Below the pieces are notes generated by a model, which did no database searches, was not told where the DNA came from, and saw only the letters and a program-made list of their open reading frames with translations. A stretch of 64,000 nt of DNA from positions 62,001-126,000 of the forward strand of contig JAEUVU010000003.1 of NCBI GenBank assembly GCA_016786725.1, in the 5' to 3' direction. This DNA is from Ferruginibacter sp. Lineage in GTDB: Bacteria > Bacteroidota > Bacteroidia > Chitinophagales > Chitinophagaceae. Position numbers and translations under genes: made by a program. Shown here piece after piece: positions 35,826 through 44,682 of this stretch (its first letter is position 1; each line of letters begins with the position of its first letter).

Positions 35826-37256
35826 TTATGCTTTAATGCTTTGATCGTGCCGGATCAGGTTAGCAGGATCGTATTTATTTTTTAATTGCTGGAGCCTTGT
35901 ATAGTTTGCGCCATAATACATTTCCTGCCAGTTAGTAAATTTTATATCCGGGTAATTCCTGTACTGTGTTTTAATTCCGTTGTTGATGAACATCATCTGT
36001 ACTTCCTGGAATTTTTCCAGCGACCTTACTTCTTGTTTTGGCTGCTCCCAATAGGTTTGCAGTTCAGAAAAATAGGTATATGCCCGGTGCGGAAAGCAGG
36101 ATTCTTTTTCAAATGCGGCATTTTGGATATTGCCGCCGAGTGTATTTACCTGGTAGATCATACCCGGCGTTGCAATAACCGTATCAATCACTTTATCAAT
36201 GCAGGTTTCAATATCGGCAAATTGTTTGTACAAACCTGCTGATGCATTTTTAAAATACAGCGGTTCCCTTCTTCCATAAAAAACCTTTAAGGCTGTAGTT
36301 ATTGGCTGCGGTTTTGTTTTTGTTGTTTTTTCAGATACGGCAGACAGGGCATCAATTACTTTTTGCACTTCTGCATTGTGTTTATCAGCATTGGTAAGTA
36401 AAATATAAATTGTTGACCGGTTCAATACAAAAGCCGAAAAGCAACCGGTTGGCAGGCCCGGTGTTACTTCAAACCATTTTTGCAAAACAGCTTTCACTTT
36501 TTTTGTATCAACTTTATACGATTTAAAACGGTAGCTTGTTAAAGAAGCAGGCGCTTTGCTCAATCTGAATTTCATTTCTGTTATCACACCAAAATTTCCG
36601 TTGCCGCCGCCTTTGCAGGCCCACAGCAGGTCTTTATCATTTACTGAGTTTTGTATATTTCCCTGACCATCAACCATGGTTACCTCATAAAGGCTATCGC
36701 AGGTAAGTCCGAATTTTCTTCCCAGCAAACCATAGCCGCCGCCCAATGTAAGTCCGCCAATGCCAACGCCGGCACAAGATCCGCCGGGCAAAATTTTCTT
36801 TTTAGGCAATACCTCATCATAAATGTTCGAAAGCGTGCAACCCGGACCTGCTTTGATATTATTACTATCTATCCACCCGATCTTATTCAACAAAGAAAGA
36901 TTGATGACCATGCCGCCATCGTTGCAGGAAAAGCCTTCCATACAATGTCCCCCGCTTTTTACAGCCACAGGTAAATTATTTTGTGCGGCATATTTTACAG
37001 CTTCGGCAACACCGGCTGTGTTTTTACACAATGCAATGATCTGCGGAAATTTTTCTATCCGTTTATTAAATCCTTTTCTCAACAGTTCATACTCCGCATC
37101 ACCTTTTTTAAAAAAGGTTACATTATCGTTTGAAGGCGCCGGGGAATATGTTGAAAAATGCCCAGAAAATCCTTCAAGCGGTTTTGCGATTAGCCCCAGG
37201 TTGGCAAGCAGTGCAAGTTTTAAAAACTCCTTTCGTTTCAGTTGATTTTGCATCAT
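35826..37256 (-). CDS. BBE-type FAD-dependent oxidoreductase, exported
   Basis: About 476 residues. The frame opens at 37271, but MMQNQLKRKEFLKLALLAN at 37256/37253 looks like the true start; KRKEFLKLA resembles a weak Tat-type signal. The FAD-binding PCMH domain has VKSGGHCMEGFS, in which the His normally bonds to FAD, and LPGGSCAGVGIGGLTLGGGYG, whose Cys is placed where BBE enzymes form a second covalent bond. The C-terminal segment PDIKFTNWQEMYYGANYTRLQQLKNKYDP is the BBE tail. The family oxidises carbohydrates, alcohols or alkaloids with oxygen or another acceptor. Substrate unknown. The gene runs into the GT2 fusion with a 9-bp gap. Confidence 0.88.
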   Translation of the reverse strand: MMQNQLKRKEFLKLALLANLGLIAKPLEGFSGHFSTYSPAPSNDNVTFFKKGDAEYELLRKGFNKRIEKFPQIIALCKNTAGVAEAVKYAAQNNLPVAVKSGGHCMEGFSCNDGGMVINLSLLNKIGWIDSNNIKAGPGCTLSNIYDEVLPKKKILPGGSCAGVGIGGLTLGGGYGLLGRKFGLTCDSLYEVTMVDGQGNIQNSVNDKDLLWACKGGGNGNFGVITEMKFRLSKAPASLTSYRFKSYKVDTKKVKAVLQKWFEVTPGLPTGCFSAFVLNRSTIYILLTNADKHNAEVQKVIDALSAVSEKTTKTKPQPITTALKVFYGRREPLYFKNASAGLYKQFADIETCIDKVIDTVIATPGMIYQVNTLGGNIQNAAFEKESCFPHRAYTYFSELQTYWEQPKQEVRSLEKFQEVQMMFINNGIKTQYRNYPDIKFTNWQEMYYGANYTRLQQLKNKYDPANLIRHDQSIKA

Positions 37257-37296
37257 CAAATCTAAAATCATAAATCCGAAATCCGAAATCGGAGTT

Positions 37297-37304
37297 TATC
37301 TTTG
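37297..37304 (+). promoter_or_regulatory. putative -7 box immediately before the IMPase-family gene
   Basis: TATCTTTG matches TAnnTTTG perfectly and ends only 4 bases before the ATG at 37309, so transcription should begin at or next to the start codon (leaderless or nearly so). No clear -33 box; three copies of a 7-base unit (AAATCCG, AAATCCG, AAATCGG) occupy 37272-37292 instead. Confidence 0.5.
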
Positions 37305-37308
37305 CGCC

Positions 37309-38091
37309 ATGTTAAAAACAACCCTTTTGAATGCCGTAGAAGCCGGCGCTGTACAACTAAGGCATTATTTTAATAACGAAGATCTGAAGATCAGCAACAA
37401 AGAAGGAATTAACAACTGGGTTACCGAAGCTGACCATGCCGCAGAAAAAGCGATCATTGGGGTTATCAAGGCTGCTCATCCGGATCATTTTATTTTGAGT
37501 GAAGAAGCTGGTGAAATGGCAACCGGCAGCGATACCAAGTGGATCATTGATCCTATTGACGGCACCATTAATTATGCCTGTGGTATTCCGCTCTGCTGCG
37601 TAAGCATTGGTTTGGAGCAAAACGGAGAAATGATCATGGGCGCTGTTTACAATCCTTTCATCAACGAATTGTTTTTTGCAGAAAAGGGCCACGGTGCATC
37701 ACTGAATGATAAAAAAATAAGTGTGAGCAAAAAATCGGAAGTAATACATAGTTGCTTAGTTACCGGTTTTCCATACTCTTATTTGGATATGGAAAACGGG
37801 CCTTTGCAGGTATTTGAGCGTTTTATCCGCAAGGGTGTGCCTGTTCGCAGGCTGGGAAGTGCGGCCATTGATCTGTGTTGGGTTGCCGCCGGAAGGTTTG
37901 AAGGTTTTTTTGAACACAGCCTGAGCGCCTGGGATTCTGCAGCTGGTTATTTAATTGTTGAAGAGGCCGGAGGCAAAGTAACTGACATGAATGGTAATAA
38001 ATACTCTCCTTATCAAAGAAAGATTGTGGCAACGAATGGCCTTATACACGATGAGTTAATCGAAGTCATCCACAATAGAAAACAGCTTTAA
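37309..38091 (+). CDS. inositol-monophosphatase-family phosphatase
   Basis: 260 residues. The metal-site motifs of the family are complete: SEEAGE (Glu65-Glu66), WIIDPIDGTINYACG (Asp81 and Asp84) and the C-terminal SAWDSAAGYLIVEEAGG. The family includes SuhB, CysQ and fructose-1,6-bisphosphatase-like enzymes that hydrolyse a phosphate ester with Mg2+; which one this is cannot be decided by eye, but length and wording resemble SuhB. A -7 box ends 4 bases before the ATG. The stop codon TAA (38089-38091) runs into the left arm of the inverted repeat that bounds the following IVP gene. Confidence 0.9.
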   Translation: MLKTTLLNAVEAGAVQLRHYFNNEDLKISNKEGINNWVTEADHAAEKAIIGVIKAAHPDHFILSEEAGEMATGSDTKWIIDPIDGTINYACGIPLCCVSIGLEQNGEMIMGAVYNPFINELFFAEKGHGASLNDKKISVSKKSEVIHSCLVTGFPYSYLDMENGPLQVFERFIRKGVPVRRLGSAAIDLCWVAAGRFEGFFEHSLSAWDSAAGYLIVEEAGGKVTDMNGNKYSPYQRKIVATNGLIHDELIEVIHNRKQL

Positions 38092-38122
38092 TGTACGATG
38101 TTGGATGTACGTTGTACGACAG
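38090..38122. repeat. left arm of 33-bp inverted repeat around the IVP gene
   Basis: This arm matches the reverse complement of 38496-38528 at 29 of 33 positions by my count. It consists of repeated TGTACG words and begins at the stop codon of the IMPase-family gene. The two arms enclose a 439-bp unit holding one gene. Confidence 0.8.
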
Positions 38123-38145
38123 CTTCTAAACTATAAGCAAGTTTT

Positions 38146-38493
38146 ATGGACTCAGAAGAAATGAAACGCAGAACAAAACAGTTTGCAATTAATGTTGGAG
38201 TTTTAACACAGGGGCTTCCGGAATCTCAGATCAATAGGGCATACAGCAATCAAATTATCCGGTCCAGTAGTTCGGTTGGAGCAAATTACAGAGCTTCGAG
38301 AAGGGCAAAATCGAATGCTGATTTTATAAACAAACTAAAAATTGTTGAGGAGGAATTAGATGAAAGTTTGTTTTTTCTTGAATTGCTGGCATTCTTTAAC
38401 CAACCACAAAAAGATGATATCGGAGTTTTATATAGTGAAGGTGAAACTCTTTTAAAAATAATTGTAGCATCAATCGTTTCATCAAGAAAGTAA
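38146..38493 (+). CDS. four-helix-bundle protein (23S rRNA intervening-sequence/IVP family)
   Basis: 115 residues, all helical. The family signature is clear: MKRRTKQFAINV, then QIIRSSSSVGANYRASRRAKSNADFINKLKIVEEELDE, then a last helix LLKIIVASIVSSRK. The family was first seen as open frames inside 23S rRNA intervening sequences; free-standing copies are common in Bacteroidota and homologous bundles serve as accessory proteins of diversity-generating retroelements. No rRNA or reverse transcriptase is near. The gene is bounded by a 33-bp inverted repeat and sits neatly between the IMPase-family gene and thiL, suggesting insertion as a unit. Role unknown. Confidence 0.9.
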   Translation: MDSEEMKRRTKQFAINVGVLTQGLPESQINRAYSNQIIRSSSSVGANYRASRRAKSNADFINKLKIVEEELDESLFFLELLAFFNQPQKDDIGVLYSEGETLLKIIVASIVSSRK

Positions 38494-38495
38494 AA

Positions 38496-38528
38496 CTGGC
38501 GTACATCGTACATCTAAAATCGTACATT
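38496..38528. repeat. right arm of 33-bp inverted repeat around the IVP gene
   Basis: Reverse complement of the left arm at 29 of 33 positions, starting 3 bases after the IVP stop codon and ending 6 bases before the thiL ATG. Composed of GTACAT/TACGTAC-like words. Confidence 0.8.
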
Positions 38529-38534
38529 TAAATT

Positions 38535-39560
38535 ATGGAAGAACGTACAGAAATATCAACACTCGGCGAATTTGGTTTGATTGACCACTTGACAAGAAAC
38601 AATGAAACAAAAAATGCATCCACAATTCTAAGTGTAGGTGATGATGCAGCTGTGATAGACCACTTTGGCAGGCAAACCGTTGTAACAACCGACCTGCTTG
38701 TGGAGGGTATTCATTTTGACCTTATGTACACTCCGTTAAAACATTTGGGATATAAATCGGTGATAGTGAACCTTAGTGACATTTATGCCATGAATGCCAC
38801 GCCAACGCAAATTGTTATCAGCATCGCCATAAGTAATAAGTTCAGCGTAGAAGCGTTAGATGAATTTTACGAGGGTGTGTATGCCGCCTGCGAAAATTAT
38901 GGTGTTGACCTGGTGGGTGGAGATACCACCACATCGCAACGTGGTTTCATCATCAGCATCACCGCCATCGGGGAGGTGGCACCGGATAGTTACGTAAAAA
39001 GAGATGGTGCAAAAGTGAATGATCTTATTTGTGTGAGCGGCGACCTTGGTGGTGCGTTTTTGGGATTAACCATTTTGGAAAGAGAGAAAAAAATATTCCA
39101 GGAAACCGGTGCCCAGCCCGACCTGGAGAACAGGGCTTACATTGTTGGCCGTTTATTAAAGCCCGAAGCAAGAAAAGATGTGATAGAATATTTTGCAGAA
39201 CACAAGATTGTACCTACCAGTATGATGGACATCAGCGACGGGTTAAGCAGCGAAATGCTTCACATATGCAAGCAAAGTAATGTTGGCTGTGTTTTGTACG
39301 AAGACAAATTGCCGCTGAATGAAGACAGCAAGGATTTTGCTTACAAACTTGAGCTTGACCCAACAGCCTGTGCATTAAGCGGCGGCGAAGATTATGAATT
39401 ACTGTTCACCGTGTCGCAGGCTGATTACGAAAAGATCAATGCCAACAACGGCTTAAGCATTATTGGTTACATTACTGAAGCATCAGAAGGAAAAACCTTT
39501 ATTACCCGGGGCGGAAATAAGCATGAGCTGGTAGCACAGGGTTGGAACCATTTGAAATAA
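38535..39560 (+). CDS. thiL: thiamine-monophosphate kinase
   Basis: 341 residues. It phosphorylates thiamine monophosphate to thiamine diphosphate, the last step of the pathway. Recognised by GEFGLIDHL, SVGDDAAVID, TTDLLVEGIHFDL, KSVIVNLSDIYAMNATP, VDLVGGDTTTSQ, DISDGLSSEML and SGGEDYELLFTV, all in the right order for a ThiL/PurM-fold enzyme. Its ATG is 6 bases after the IVP-unit repeat, so the inserted unit separates it from the IMPase-family gene and may have displaced its original promoter. No other thiamine gene is in the window. Confidence 0.95.
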   Translation: MEERTEISTLGEFGLIDHLTRNNETKNASTILSVGDDAAVIDHFGRQTVVTTDLLVEGIHFDLMYTPLKHLGYKSVIVNLSDIYAMNATPTQIVISIAISNKFSVEALDEFYEGVYAACENYGVDLVGGDTTTSQRGFIISITAIGEVAPDSYVKRDGAKVNDLICVSGDLGGAFLGLTILEREKKIFQETGAQPDLENRAYIVGRLLKPEARKDVIEYFAEHKIVPTSMMDISDGLSSEMLHICKQSNVGCVLYEDKLPLNEDSKDFAYKLELDPTACALSGGEDYELLFTVSQADYEKINANNGLSIIGYITEASEGKTFITRGGNKHELVAQGWNHLK

Positions 39561-39598
39561 AAACAGGCAGTGCTGAATATTTAGTTCAGCAAACAGAA

Positions 39599-41095
39599 AT
39601 GAAAACTTTAAAAAATATACCCTTCTTTGTACTTGCACTGTTCTTATACTCCTGCACCACCACCAATAATTTCAATCTTCAAAAAAAATATGCTGCAAGT
39701 GAATTGCAGGAAGATTATTCCTTACTGAGAAATATTCTTGAAGCAAAGCACCCCTCCCTTTACTGGTACACGCCTAAAGACAGTATGGATTTTTATTTTG
39801 ATCAATATTACAATTCGATCAAAGACAGCATGACTGAACAACAGTTTGGCTGGAAGGTCATCGCTCCTTTGACAGATAAAATTCATTGCGGACACACCAG
39901 TTTCAGCAGGAGCAATGCTTATAACAACTGGGCTACAGGCAAAAGACAACCCTCCTTTCCGCTATTTTTAAAAGTGTGGAATGATACGATGGCTGTTACA
40001 GGCAATTTAGACAGGAAAGATTCTGTTTTAAAAAGAGGAACGATCATCACTTCTATAAACGGAATTAAAAATGCAGATCTTATTAATAAGATGTTTGGCT
40101 TTATGACAGAAGACGGCTATGCCAACAATGTTAATTACAACAGGCTCAGCAATAATTTTGCCTACTACCACCGCAACATAATGGGTATCAGTAAAACCTA
40201 CCGGGTAACCTATCTTGATGATAAAGGAACAGAGCAACTTATCAACATTCCGGCCTGGGGATTAACTGTTGACACAACAAAAAAAGCCAAAGACACCATT
40301 GCAATACGCCAGCCGGCTCCACCTAAACAAACCCGTCAGCAACGTTTGCAGGAAATACGGTCACTTGCTGTTGACACAACAAACAATACTGCAATCATAA
40401 CAATCAACTCTTTTTCATCGGGCAACCTCCGCAGTTTTTACAGGCAAACTTTTGCGTACATTAAAAATACAGGAATTGATAATGTTGTGCTAGACATACG
40501 AAGTAATGGCGGTGGCAGGATCAGGTTATCTACCTTGCTAACAAAATATGTAACCCGTACAAATTTTAAGGTAGCCGATACTTCATTTGCCATTACAAAA
40601 TCTTTGAGCCCCTATGGAAAATATATCAAAGGGAGCTTTGTAAATAATCTTGGACTCTTCTTTCTTACAAAAAAGAAAAAAGACGGGCTTTATCATTTTG
40701 GCCATTGGGAAAGAAAAATCAATAAGCCAAAAGCTGAAAATAATTATACCGGTAATTTATATATCCTCATCAATGGAAATACTTTTTCTGCTGCTTCTTT
40801 ATTCAGCAATGCCTTAAAAGGCCAGCCTGGCGTTGTTTTGCTGGGAGAAGAAACGGGCGGCGGCTGGCATGGTAACAATGGTATTTTGATTCCCGATATT
40901 ATTTTACCAAACACCCATATTAAAGTAAGGCTGCCGTTGTTCAGGCTGGTTCAACACAACCATGCACCAAAAGATGGCCGTGGCATACCGCCTGATATTT
41001 ATCTCGGTACCAATTACGATGCGTTGCTAAAAGGTATTGATTACAAAATGAAATTTGTGATGGATATGATCAAAGCAAAAGGAATTCGTAATTAG
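39599..41095 (+). CDS. S41-family peptidase, lipoprotein
   Basis: 498 residues from the ATG at 39599; the open frame extends back to a TTG inside thiL. A signal with lipobox LYSC makes it a membrane-anchored lipoprotein. A PDZ-like region (VLKRGTIITSINGIKNADLI) precedes the tail-specific-protease domain: NVVLDIRSNGGG, ILINGNTFSAASLFSNAL with the candidate nucleophile Ser near residue 398, LLGEETGGGWHGNNG, and PDGRGIPPDIY-like KDGRGIPPDIY. S41 enzymes cleave C-terminal regions of periplasmic proteins; the catalytic Lys is less easily placed here. It begins 39 bp after thiL and may share its transcript. Confidence 0.88.
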   Translation: MKTLKNIPFFVLALFLYSCTTTNNFNLQKKYAASELQEDYSLLRNILEAKHPSLYWYTPKDSMDFYFDQYYNSIKDSMTEQQFGWKVIAPLTDKIHCGHTSFSRSNAYNNWATGKRQPSFPLFLKVWNDTMAVTGNLDRKDSVLKRGTIITSINGIKNADLINKMFGFMTEDGYANNVNYNRLSNNFAYYHRNIMGISKTYRVTYLDDKGTEQLINIPAWGLTVDTTKKAKDTIAIRQPAPPKQTRQQRLQEIRSLAVDTTNNTAIITINSFSSGNLRSFYRQTFAYIKNTGIDNVVLDIRSNGGGRIRLSTLLTKYVTRTNFKVADTSFAITKSLSPYGKYIKGSFVNNLGLFFLTKKKKDGLYHFGHWERKINKPKAENNYTGNLYILINGNTFSAASLFSNALKGQPGVVLLGEETGGGWHGNNGILIPDIILPNTHIKVRLPLFRLVQHNHAPKDGRGIPPDIYLGTNYDALLKGIDYKMKFVMDMIKAKGIRN

Positions 41096-41096
41096 G

Positions 41097-41144
41097 GATT
41101 GGTAATTGGGCGGTATACTAATAACAGTATTTATAAAACCAATC
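41097..41144. terminator. hairpin between converging genes
   Basis: GATTGGT (41097-41103) pairs with ACCAATC (41138-41144) and an inner ATACT/AGTAT pair lies between. The structure fills the 50-bp gap between the S41 peptidase and the omega-amidase, both ending here. No long T run, so terminator function is tentative. Confidence 0.35.
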
Positions 41145-41145
41145 A

Positions 41146-41934
41146 CTATTCAATCCTAAATTCATCGGCGTCTTTCCAGAAAGGAAACTTTGTTCTTACT
41201 TCTTCCAATAATTCTTTTTGCAGCGTTATGGTATTTACGTCTTCTTCATCTGCCATATGATAAAGCACCTGGCCCAAAGGATCAATAACCAAACTGTTGC
41301 CGCTGTGATAAACATTATTGCCATCACTACCGATACGGTTTACGCCAATCACATAACTTTGGTTCTCTATTGCCCTTGCACACAATAATGTTTTCCAGGC
41401 GTGGCTTCGTCGCTCCGGCCAGTTGGCAACATAGATCAATACATCGTACTCGGTGCCGGCTTCATTGTTTTGTTGTCTTGCCCAAACCGGAAAGCGCAGA
41501 TCATAACAAACCAGTAAATTTATTTTCCATCCTTTTACAGATGCAATCAGTCTTTTATTGCCGGGGCTGTAGTGCTTGTCTTCTTCGCCAAATGCAAAGA
41601 GGTGCCGTTTATCGTAATACCCCAATTGTTCGTTAGGCAGCATCCAGATAAGGCGATTGTAATAATTTTCCGCTTCTTTGATCATTGTGCTTCCCGTAAG
41701 CACAATTCCGTTTTCCCTGCTCACTCTTTTCATCCACGCTACCGTTTCTCCTTCCATGGTTTCTGCAAGCGCTTCGGGCCGCATGCTAAAACCGGTGCTG
41801 AACATTTCGGGCAATACAACAATTTCTGTTTCTTCTTCCATGCCGGCGATTTTTTGCTCAAACATGCGGAGGTTGGCTGATTTATCTTCCCAGGCGAGGT
41901 TGCTTTGTATAGTTGTGATTGTTAGTGTTGACAT
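41146..41934 (-). CDS. nitrilase-superfamily omega-amidase (YafV-like)
   Basis: 262 residues. The catalytic triad of the nitrilase superfamily is visible: Glu43 (LPEMF), Lys109 (YYDKRHLF) and Cys143 (LLVCYDLRFPVWAR). The wording STGFSMRPE and DKRHLFAFGEEDKHYSPG is that of the YafV/Nit2 omega-amidases, which hydrolyse 2-oxoglutaramate or 2-oxosuccinamate to the oxo acid and ammonia, usually to clear products of glutamine transaminases or methionine salvage. Cytoplasmic, no leader. The gene is read toward the S41 peptidase and away from the RNA helicase. Confidence 0.9.
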   Translation of the reverse strand: MSTLTITTIQSNLAWEDKSANLRMFEQKIAGMEEETEIVVLPEMFSTGFSMRPEALAETMEGETVAWMKRVSRENGIVLTGSTMIKEAENYYNRLIWMLPNEQLGYYDKRHLFAFGEEDKHYSPGNKRLIASVKGWKINLLVCYDLRFPVWARQQNNEAGTEYDVLIYVANWPERRSHAWKTLLCARAIENQSYVIGVNRIGSDGNNVYHSGNSLVIDPLGQVLYHMADEEDVNTITLQKELLEEVRTKFPFWKDADEFRIE

Positions 41935-42008
41935 GAGTGTGGGTTATGCTCAAATTTACGAAACCCGTTGTTAATACTCCTCTTGCAGCTCATTAAAAAA
42001 CAAAACCG

Positions 42009-42016
42009 TAGCTTTG
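42009..42016 (+). promoter_or_regulatory. putative -7 box of the DEAD-box helicase gene
   Basis: TAGCTTTG matches TAnnTTTG; a TTG at 41983-41985 sits 23 bp upstream, at the long end of the allowed -33 spacing. The leader that follows is about 115 bases and contains a GGCCTG-TTG-CAGGCC hairpin (around 42039-42053), which could influence expression. Confidence 0.4.
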
Positions 42017-42132
42017 CGTTCCACTTTCTTTTACAAGACGGCCTGTTGCAGGCCTTGTGGACATAATAATTTTCCTGCTGATTCAGAATTTGCAACGTCT
42101 TTGCCAGCCCACAAACATAAATAAACCATTTA

Positions 42133-43416
42133 ATGGCATTTAAACAATTAGATCTGATAGATCCTATCCTCAAAGCATTAAACACTGAAGGATACACAAC
42201 ACCCACGCCCATACAGGCACAAAGCATCCCCTTAATTTTAGAGCAAAGAGACCTGCTTGGCTGTGCACAAACCGGTACCGGAAAAACAGCGGCATTTGCT
42301 ATTCCTATTCTACAGTTATTACATCAAAACAAAAACGAAGAACGGGGGCCACACAAAATAAAAGTGCTCATACTTACACCAACACGGGAACTTGCAATAC
42401 AGATAGATGAGAGCTTTGCAGCTTACGGCAAACATACCGGCCTAAGCCATACCGTAATATTTGGCGGTGTTTCTCAATTAAACCAAACCAATGCTTTGCG
42501 AAGGGGTGTTGACATTCTGGTGGCTACGCCCGGCCGCTTACTTGACCTGATCAGCCAGGGATTTATTGATCTGAAGTTTTTAAAAATATTTGTGCTGGAC
42601 GAAGCAGACCGTATGCTTGATATGGGTTTTATACACGATGTAAAAAGGATCATCACCAAGCTGCCCGAAAAAAGGCAAACGCTTTTTTTCTCTGCCACCA
42701 TGCCGCCCGAAATTCAAAAGCTGGCTCATGTTTTATTAACCAATCCGGCTTATGTAGAAGTTACACCGGTTTCATCAACTGTTGAAGTAATTGAACAAAG
42801 CCTGTATTATGTTGCCAAGGCAGATAAACCAAAGCTGCTTTTACATTTACTGAAAGATAAGAGCATTGTTACAGCACTTGTATTTACACGTACAAAACAC
42901 GGTGCCGATAAGGTTGTAAAATTTTTGCATAAGCATGAAATTACTGCCGCAGCCATACACGGTAACAAGTCGCAAAATGCCAGGCAAAATGCTTTAAACA
43001 ATTTTAAGAATGGAAACATCCGTGTTTTGGTTGCAACTGATATTGCTGCCCGTGGTATTGATATTGACGACCTGAGCCATGTTTTTAATTTTGAATTACC
43101 CAATGTACCGGAAACCTATGTACACCGCATTGGCCGTACAGGCCGGGCCGGTAACACCGGTATCGCCATTTCTTTTTGCGATGCGGAAGAAAGAGATGAG
43201 TTGAAAGATATTCAAAAACTGATCGGGCTAAGTATTCCGGTGGTTGGAGGTCATCCGTATCCATTAAGTATTTCAACAATTACAGCCGCTCCGGTTGTCC
43301 CAATCCAAAGGCCCGGCGGCAATAAAAAACGCTCCAGGGGTTTTGGCAGAAATGATAAAGGAAATAACAGGAATTTTTCTAACAACAGAAAACAATCAAA
43401 TAAAAATACCCAATAA
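42133..43416 (+). CDS. DEAD-box ATP-dependent RNA helicase, RhlE-like
   Basis: 427 residues. Motif Q ([10 protein letters not shown]), Walker A AQTGTGKT (45-52), [20 protein letters not shown] within [15 protein letters not shown] (FFSATMP), and the second-domain motifs [12 protein letters not shown] and [10 protein letters not shown] are complete. The C-terminal tail from about residue 385 is basic and Gly/Asn/Arg-rich ([18 protein letters not shown]), typical of RhlE-type enzymes that unwind rRNA or mRNA, often in the cold. A 115-base leader with a hairpin precedes it and an intrinsic terminator follows, so it is a single-gene unit. Confidence 0.95.
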   Translation: MAFKQLDLIDPILKALNTEGYTTPTPIQAQSIPLILEQRDLLGCAQTGTGKTAAFAIPILQLLHQNKNEERGPHKIKVLILTPTRELAIQIDESFAAYGKHTGLSHTVIFGGVSQLNQTNALRRGVDILVATPGRLLDLISQGFIDLKFLKIFVLDEADRMLDMGFIHDVKRIITKLPEKRQTLFFSATMPPEIQKLAHVLLTNPAYVEVTPVSSTVEVIEQSLYYVAKADKPKLLLHLLKDKSIVTALVFTRTKHGADKVVKFLHKHEITAAAIHGNKSQNARQNALNNFKNGNIRVLVATDIAARGIDIDDLSHVFNFELPNVPETYVHRIGRTGRAGNTGIAISFCDAEERDELKDIQKLIGLSIPVVGGHPYPLSISTITAAPVVPIQRPGGNKKRSRGFGRNDKGNNRNFSNNRKQSNKNTQ

Positions 43417-43436
43417 CATTTTTTGACTAATTTATC

Positions 43437-43466
43437 AAACCGGGGCGATGGTTCCGGTTTTTTTAT
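43437..43466 (+). terminator. intrinsic terminator after the DEAD-box helicase gene
   Basis: AAACCGG (43437-43443) pairs with CCGGTTT (43454-43460) across a 10-base loop, and further T residues follow directly. Confidence 0.8.
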
Positions 43467-43523
43467 TTGTTTATTTTTCGTGGCCGGTAATTTGAAGTAA
43501 ATTTATTTTTTAATCATTCTGCC

Positions 43524-44615
43524 ATGCCGGTACACGATTATCTTTCTTACTTATTGAACCCGCTGGAATTGTTGCGTACAAAAAAGGTATTGCACGTAAA
43601 TCCAACTGTAGTTTCGCACAGAAAAGAGCCTGTAGAAACAAAGTTTACGATATATGATTATAATACAGGCAATATTGAAATAAAAGAGTTTAATAAAGTT
43701 GCGGATTGTTATCCTTATATAGATCCTAAAACGGTTTCGTGGATAAATGTTGATGGCCTGAGAAAAGATGATGTAGAATCTATCTGCAAACATTTTGGGA
43801 TACACTACCTGATCACCGAAGACATTTTAAGCCTGGGCCAGCGGCCAAAGATGGATGAAATAGATGGCCTGCTGTTCTGTTTGCTTAATATGCTTTACTT
43901 TAATGAAAAAGATTCTGCCGTAGAGATAGAACAGATAAGTATTGTACTGGGTAAAAATTTTGTTATCAGTTTCCAGGAGGATGCTACCAGGGATGTTTTT
44001 AATCCTTTGCGTGAAAGGCTGAAAGTTGGAAATACAAAAGTAAGGCAGAATGGTGCCGATTTTTTGTTTTACGCTTTGATAGACATGATCGTTGATAATT
44101 ATTATGTGGTGATGGAAAAGCTGGGTGAAAAAATTGAGGGTCTTGAGGAGGATATTGTGAGAAGCCCCAACACTAAAAGCCTGGCCAAGATAAATATGCT
44201 GCGTAAAGAAATGATCATACTTAAAAGAAGTGTGGCGCCGGTGAGAGAAATGGTAAATGGTATTTTGAGAAGTGAGAGTGAACTGATTGAAGAGAAGACC
44301 GAAAAATATTTCAAAGATGTTTATGACCATATTGTCCAGGCAAATGAACTTGCAGAAAACTATCGTGATATGATGATGAACCTGCACGACCTCTACCTGA
44401 GTAATGTGAATTTAAAGATGAATGAAGTGATGAAAGTGATGGCGGTAGTAACCTGCTTGCTTGCGCCGGCTACAGTTATCGGCGGCATCTTTGGAATGAA
44501 CTTTGAAATTATTCCGCTGCTGCACAACAAGTGGGGGTTTTTTATTTCTGTAGGGTTGATGTTGTTTATACCGCTTGCTATGGTTAGAATATTCAGAAGG
44601 CGGGGATGGTTTTAA
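43524..44615 (+). CDS. corA: CorA-family magnesium/cobalt transporter
   Basis: 363 residues, the standard CorA length. The long cytoplasmic funnel domain is followed by the stalk helix and two C-terminal transmembrane segments. The pore signature GMN is in IGGIFGMNFEI (about residue 323) and the cytoplasmic tail ends in a basic cluster (RIFRRRGWF). EEDIVRSPNTKSLAKINMLRKEMIILKRSVAPVREM is typical stalk sequence. It forms a pentameric Mg2+ channel in the inner membrane. Preceded by the helicase terminator and apparently transcribed alone. Confidence 0.95.
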   Translation: MPVHDYLSYLLNPLELLRTKKVLHVNPTVVSHRKEPVETKFTIYDYNTGNIEIKEFNKVADCYPYIDPKTVSWINVDGLRKDDVESICKHFGIHYLITEDILSLGQRPKMDEIDGLLFCLLNMLYFNEKDSAVEIEQISIVLGKNFVISFQEDATRDVFNPLRERLKVGNTKVRQNGADFLFYALIDMIVDNYYVVMEKLGEKIEGLEEDIVRSPNTKSLAKINMLRKEMIILKRSVAPVREMVNGILRSESELIEEKTEKYFKDVYDHIVQANELAENYRDMMMNLHDLYLSNVNLKMNEVMKVMAVVTCLLAPATVIGGIFGMNFEIIPLLHNKWGFFISVGLMLFIPLAMVRIFRRRGWF

Positions 44616-44682
44616 ATCGTGAGTTACTCTTGCGTTTGATAACAATTTTTTTTATCAGTCCTCAAAGGTTACGATTGACGTT

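Noticed and set aside
38146..38493. Toxin-antitoxin or diversity-generating retroelement accessory gene
   Set aside because: No reverse transcriptase, variable repeat or partner gene is nearby; the protein fits the IVP four-helix-bundle family, and no toxin motif is visible.
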